Assembly: GCA_031288715.1 (NCBI GenBank)
Contig: JAITQW010000024.1
Coordinates: 1-49,157 of the forward strand
Reading direction: 5' to 3'
DNA length: 49,157 bases
Source of the DNA: Lactobacillales bacterium
Lineage (GTDB): Bacteria; Bacillota; Bacilli; Lactobacillales; Streptococcaceae
Shown here: positions 45,627 through 49,157 of the stretch, in pieces
How the letters are laid out: each line of letters opens with the position of its first letter
Numbering within the stretch: the stretch's first letter is position 1
Notes under the pieces: generated by a model
Told to the model about the DNA's origin: nothing
The model's database searches: none
What the model saw: only the letters and a program-made list of their open reading frames with translations
Program-made: the position numbers and the translations under genes

Positions 45627-46901
45627 TTATCTAAAAAATCTCAGAATATCATTCCAAGTAACAGCGATCATCAACAACAACAGAAACGATGCCCCAACAA
45701 GAGTGAAAATTCCTTCTTTTTCACGGCTCATTGATTTTCCACGAATTCCCTCAATCACATTCAACACAATCTTCCCGCCATCCAGTGCTGGAATCGGAAG
45801 CAAGTTGACAAAACCTAGATTGATCGATAATACTGCTGTCAATATAATAATATTAATAAATCCTGATTTACTAGCTTTCTGACTCATCTGAAACATCATC
45901 ACAGGGCCACCCAATTTATTTAAACTAAATCCTTTAAATAAATCCGCTATAGCTTTCAAAATTCCTGTAGATTTTGACCATGCTATTTTAAATCCTCCTA
46001 AAATAATACCACTAAAAAAATGCCGATCCATAGGCTGCTTCACTCCAATCACACCTACTTTTTCTCCATTAATAGTACTTGTTTTAGGAATCAGTTTCTT
46101 AACAAAAGTTTTTTCACCACGCCTTACTTTAATTTCTATTTCTTCACCAAGATATTGATTCATTGCTTCTTTCATCTCAGTCCAATTGGCTACCTTTTTT
46201 CCAGCAATTTCTTCAATATAATCATTTTCCCTTAACCCTGACTTCGCAGCTACGCTTCCCTTGGTCACCTCGCCAAGTTGATTTGTATCATTAATAGGAG
46301 AGCCTCCTTGTAAAAATGCAATAAAGACAAACAAAAGAATTGCTAGGATAAAGTTATTCATTGGCCCAGCAAAATTTGTCATCATTCTTTTAGGGACACT
46401 TACTGACTGCATTTGAACATCAATTGGAGCAATACGAATCTGCGTATCATCTTCTCCAATGAGAATCGCATCATGATCAACAAGATACTTAACTAACTGA
46501 CTCTCGTCTCCATTAATATACCCTTTGATAAACAATTCATTCTCTAAATCAACAGAATCTACCTCAAAGGGAAGACCTTGCTCTAAAACTATTTTTTTAC
46601 TTAAGTTAATTTTTTTAACTATATTATTTTCATCCAGCAATAAAGTCATGGTCGTCCCAGGAGGAATATTATTATCATCTTCACCCCAACCAGCCATTCG
46701 AACATACCCTCCTACAGGTAATAGGCGGATTGTATACGTTGTTCCTTTTGAATCTTGATGAGAAAACAATTTGGGACCCATCCCAATCGCAAATTCACGC
46801 ACCAAAATTCCTGAACGTCTTGCAAAAAAGAAATGCCCAAATTCATGAATAATCACTAAAATTCCAAACATAAGAATAAAAGTAATTGCTGTTTTCATCA
46901 T
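45627..46901 (-). CDS. rseP: Site-2 intramembrane metalloprotease RseP/Eep
   Basis: A membrane zinc protease that cuts transmembrane segments of anti-sigma factors and pheromone signal peptides (Eep in enterococci). The zinc motif HEFGH is at residues 19-23 and the third ligand is in LLPIPALDGGKI. A PDZ domain lies around residues 190-280 (LGEVTKGSVAAKSGL). Four transmembrane helices are seen. It sits between dxr and proS, the conserved order. Confidence 0.95.
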   Translation of the reverse strand: MMKTAITFILMFGILVIIHEFGHFFFARRSGILVREFAIGMGPKLFSHQDSKGTTYTIRLLPVGGYVRMAGWGEDDNNIPPGTTMTLLLDENNIVKKINLSKKIVLEQGLPFEVDSVDLENELFIKGYINGDESQLVKYLVDHDAILIGEDDTQIRIAPIDVQMQSVSVPKRMMTNFAGPMNNFILAILLFVFIAFLQGGSPINDTNQLGEVTKGSVAAKSGLRENDYIEEIAGKKVANWTEMKEAMNQYLGEEIEIKVRRGEKTFVKKLIPKTSTINGEKVGVIGVKQPMDRHFFSGIILGGFKIAWSKSTGILKAIADLFKGFSLNKLGGPVMMFQMSQKASKSGFINIIILTAVLSINLGFVNLLPIPALDGGKIVLNVIEGIRGKSMSREKEGIFTLVGASFLLLLMIAVTWNDILRFFR

Positions 46902-47183
46902 CTTTTCCTCAATTCTTTTTGTAGTTGATTAACTTGAAAATAAGTTATGAATTTTTAACGCTGAAAGCATAAATTTCAGTGTTCACCAAGAAGAGAAAAC
47001 GAATGTAAATAAGTTTTTTACAAAGAGTGAAAAATAACAAACGATCTTGGCGATTGGCACACAAAGTGTAGCAGAGCTAGGCAGAATGTACCTTTTGGTG
47101 CCGAAAATTTCGCTATTGCTATTTCATTAAGACAAATTAACAAAATCTTATATTTATTTCAAAAAATCAAGTATCAAAATTGC
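46902..47183. other. Spacer between dxr and rseP
   Basis: No gene is seen in 282 bp. A patch at about 47040-47110 is clearly richer in G+C than the surroundings. It contains a short palindrome (ACC-AAAA-GGT) and may be a decayed insertion or a structured RNA. I could not match it to a known RNA class. In most relatives the dxr-rseP gap is much shorter. Confidence 0.3.
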
Positions 47184-48353
47184 TTAATTTCCCACAAACT
47201 GATTCTTATCAAGCCAACTTTGAGCCTTCATTCGAGTTTCTTGATCAATTTTTATAATTTTCTCAAGTGTTAAATTTTCTAACTCTTGATGTTCCAATAC
47301 AAATTTTTCAATCAGGTACTCAATGGCCAAATAATCGATACTTCCAGCAATAAAAGCATTTACAGCTACTTCATTTACTGCATTATAAACCGTTGGAAAA
47401 CTACCACCTAATCGGCCAACCTTGTAAGCTAATTTTAACATTGGAAAACGCTTCTCATCTATATCTTCAAAATGAAGAGTGTGAAATTGCATTAAATCAA
47501 ACTCTTTTTCATTAACCAATGGGTAACGATTAGGATAAGTCAAGGCATACTGGATTGGTTCACGCATATCACTAGCACCCAATTGTGCAAGATAAGCTCC
47601 ATCAACAAAAACAACCATAGAATGAACAATACTCTCTCTATGTAAAACAACCTTAATATTATCATAATCTACATCGAATAACCAATGAGCTTCGATTACT
47701 TCCAAACCCTTGTTAACCATTGTTGAAGAATCAACTGTGATCTTTTTTCCCATAGACCAATTAGGATGTTGAAGTGCATCCTGTAGCGTAACTTTCGTAA
47801 GTTCTCTGCGGGTTAAATCACGAAAACTCCCACCAGATGCTGTAATCATCAGTTCCCGAATATTCCGCGAATTCTGTCCTTGAAGCGCTTGAAAAATAGC
47901 TGAATGTTCACTATCAACCGGCAAAATCTTCACATGATTTTCTTTTGCTGCCTGCATAATCCATTGACCTGCCATGACCAATGTTTCTTTATTAGCTAAT
48001 GCAATATCCTTTCCGCTCTTAATTGCTGCTAATGTCGGAAGTACCCCAATAGAACCCATCACAGCTGTTAAAACCACATCTACTTCTGAAAAGGTTGCCA
48101 CTGCCAAAAGTCCGTCCATTCCTGCTTTAAAAATAGTATGAGGGTACAGTAAATGAAGTGAGGCTGCCATCTCTTGATTTTTAACACCTACCAGCTTGGG
48201 ACAAAATTCTTCAATAATTTCCTTACCTAATTCAATATTGGAATAAAATGAAAACGCTAATAGTTCAAACTTATCCAAATTATTTCGCAAAACATCTAGT
48301 GCACTTGTTCCAATGGATCCAGTTGCACCTAATAAACTAATTTTCTTATGCAT
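47184..48353 (-). CDS. dxr: 1-deoxy-D-xylulose 5-phosphate reductoisomerase
   Basis: Dxr makes 2-C-methyl-erythritol 4-phosphate, the committed step of the non-mevalonate isoprenoid pathway. NADPH motif GATGSIGTSALDV at the N-terminus; the catalytic and metal region is LPVDSEHSAIFQ, with ASGGSFRD and HPNWSMGKKITVDSSTMVNKGLEVIEA in parts. Length (389 aa) is normal. Its presence indicates the MEP pathway, whereas many lactic acid bacteria use mevalonate. Upstream, where cdsA would be expected, are insertion-sequence remnants. Confidence 0.96.
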   Translation of the reverse strand: MHKKISLLGATGSIGTSALDVLRNNLDKFELLAFSFYSNIELGKEIIEEFCPKLVGVKNQEMAASLHLLYPHTIFKAGMDGLLAVATFSEVDVVLTAVMGSIGVLPTLAAIKSGKDIALANKETLVMAGQWIMQAAKENHVKILPVDSEHSAIFQALQGQNSRNIRELMITASGGSFRDLTRRELTKVTLQDALQHPNWSMGKKITVDSSTMVNKGLEVIEAHWLFDVDYDNIKVVLHRESIVHSMVVFVDGAYLAQLGASDMREPIQYALTYPNRYPLVNEKEFDLMQFHTLHFEDIDEKRFPMLKLAYKVGRLGGSFPTVYNAVNEVAVNAFIAGSIDYLAIEYLIEKFVLEHQELENLTLEKIIKIDQETRMKAQSWLDKNQFVGN

Positions 48354-48394
48354 AAATTCTCTCCGAGAACAACTCTCATTTTTGAAAATGTAAA

Positions 48395-48634
48395 TTGATT
48401 ATAAATTGTAACTCAAAACCGCCCACCCATCAAAACTCAGTTAATCAGCACATTAAGTATTATCCAAACGAATTGTGCCAAATGATTTATACTTCTTCAA
48501 GCTTGATTACTGAAACAATTTTTCAAAAGTTTAAACAGAAGGTTCCAACCTATCGCCAAGAAAAGCTTTGGACCAACTTAGGACTACCTTTAAATCGCGA
48601 TATGATTTGTAATTGGCATCAAGTTTGTGTGTGA
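48395..48634 (+). pseudogene. IS66-family transposase fragment
   Basis: The frame encodes SSLITETIFQKFKQKVPTYR followed by QEKLWTNLGLPLNRDMICNW, which matches the conserved middle of IS66 transposases (PSLV...QKY...LPLYRQE, LSR.T..NW). The catalytic DDE region and both ends are absent. The start is not real. It is a truncated relic. Confidence 0.72.
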
Positions 48635-48747
48635 AATTCTTTTTCTAAACATCGACAAGTGCCAGGATGGACCACTGCTTTTCAAGCTATTTAAAAACCA
48701 ACCTTTGCTGCTTTTAGTAAAGTTATAAAGTTAATTTCTTCATATCT

Positions 48748-48897
48748 TTACATATACATTTTTATAATCTTTTCAAATAAAGAGTCGAAGATATCTTTGA
48801 GCGCATCTTGCATATCTTCTACAGTTTTAGGTTGATAAGGGTTGAGTATTGCTTTCGCTAAATCCGTTATCTTTGGGTTTCTTTTCCATCTAGACAT
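48748..48897 (-). pseudogene. IS256-family transposase N-terminal fragment
   Basis: A 49-codon frame starting MSRWKRNPKITDLAKAIL, with VEDMQDALKDIFDSLFE, equals the start of IS256-type transposases (LKDIFGPLFE pattern). It stops after ~49 of ~400 residues, so it is a truncated relic. It lies between the IS66 relic and the Rpn-like fragment. Confidence 0.75.
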
Positions 48898-48905
48898 CAG
48901 ATTAT

Positions 48906-49157
48906 TCAATGAGATTTCAACAACTGAATCTCAGAAATAGAAAGACCGGTATACTTACTAATAGTAGATATAGACATGCCATCTTGCAACATCGATTGCG
49001 CAGTTTGTTTTTTTTCTTCTATTCTTCCTTGTAATTTCGAATTCTTTATCGCTGAATTAAAATCGCGTTCTCCTTTTTCCTTCATTCTCAAAAGTTCTTG
49101 TGTCTTCTTATCCGATGTGATTACATCAAACATTTTCACCGCCTCCTTGATAACTGG
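48906..49157 (-). CDS. 3' part of Rpn-family nuclease/transposase-like gene, cut by window edge
   Basis: The frame is open to the right edge of the window; the residues PVIKEAVKMFDVITSDKK precede a KMKEKGERDF-like and KLQGRIEEKKQTAQSML stretch, ending with GMSISTISKYTGLSISEIQ. This is the charged C-terminal coil plus the short helix-turn-helix-like tail of Rpn/PD-(D/E)XK recombination-promoting nucleases. The nuclease domain would be outside. AAGGAGG near 49150 is coincidental, or could start a truncated product at ATG 49139. Completeness cannot be judged. Confidence 0.6.
   Translation of the reverse strand, partial: PVIKEAVKMFDVITSDKKTQELLRMKEKGERDFNSAIKNSKLQGRIEEKKQTAQSMLQDGMSISTISKYTGLSISEIQLLKSH

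Overview
The window reads as a low-G+C Gram-positive chromosome. It carries PolC, a CdaA-CdaR-GlmM operon, Spx, ComFA/ComFC, YhaM/YhaN/YhaO and a Lactobacillales-style DUF960 protein. I infer a member of the Lactobacillales, most likely near the Enterococcaceae, but I cannot name a species. Nearly every gene is on the minus strand, with short gaps or ATGA-type overlaps. The exceptions are folD, the DUF960 gene, a double-glycine peptide gene and spx. I saw no tRNA, rRNA or CRISPR array.

Layout from left to right. 1-5400: repeat-bearing spacer, then the yhaO-yhaN-yhaM DNA/RNA metabolism operon. 5488-6345: folD. 6378-9585: an AT-rich cassette for a circular (head-to-tail cyclised) bacteriocin, followed at 9657-9837 by a decayed second copy of the folD 3' end. 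9862-10773: a hypothetical protein and HU. 11144-16269: mutL, mutS and a small A24 prepilin-peptidase-like protein. 16472-17125: a DUF960 gene with a DtxR-like dyad in front, and a 51-codon gene with a Gly-Gly motif. 17385-19533: comFC and comFA (DNA uptake). 19677-22980: glmM, cdaR, cdaA (cell-wall precursor and c-di-AMP). 23225-26100: adhE and yajC. 26290-26475: a toxin-like relic. 26497-30879: polC. 30911-31539: trxA between two direct copies of a 139-bp element. 31622-32825: rlmB and mrnC. 33094-33372: a Nif11-like double-glycine precursor peptide. 33527-36649: brnQ and a YtgP/MurJ-like flippase. 37092-37493: spx. 37675-39173: nif3 and a frameshifted trmK. 39215-39617: a broken MFS transporter. 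39685-40445: two fluoride-channel genes. 40506-43741: thrB, thrC, hom. 43833-48353: proS, rseP, dxr. 48395-49157: remnants of IS66-type and IS256-type transposases and the 3' end of an Rpn-type nuclease gene.

The housekeeping genes make coherent modules: mismatch repair, threonine synthesis, c-di-AMP/GlmM, competence, RNA maturation, and isoprenoid/site-2 protease/prolyl-tRNA synthetase. The accessory layer is the interesting part. It includes the bacteriocin cassette with its folD scar, two candidate secreted peptides without linked modification or export genes, a repeat whose two copies show compensatory stem changes around trxA, a second short repeat in three places, and a long perfect palindrome upstream of spx. 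Decay is visible in trmK, the MFS gene, the folD copy, the toxin relic and the insertion-sequence debris, which suggests a genome that is gaining and losing accessory DNA.
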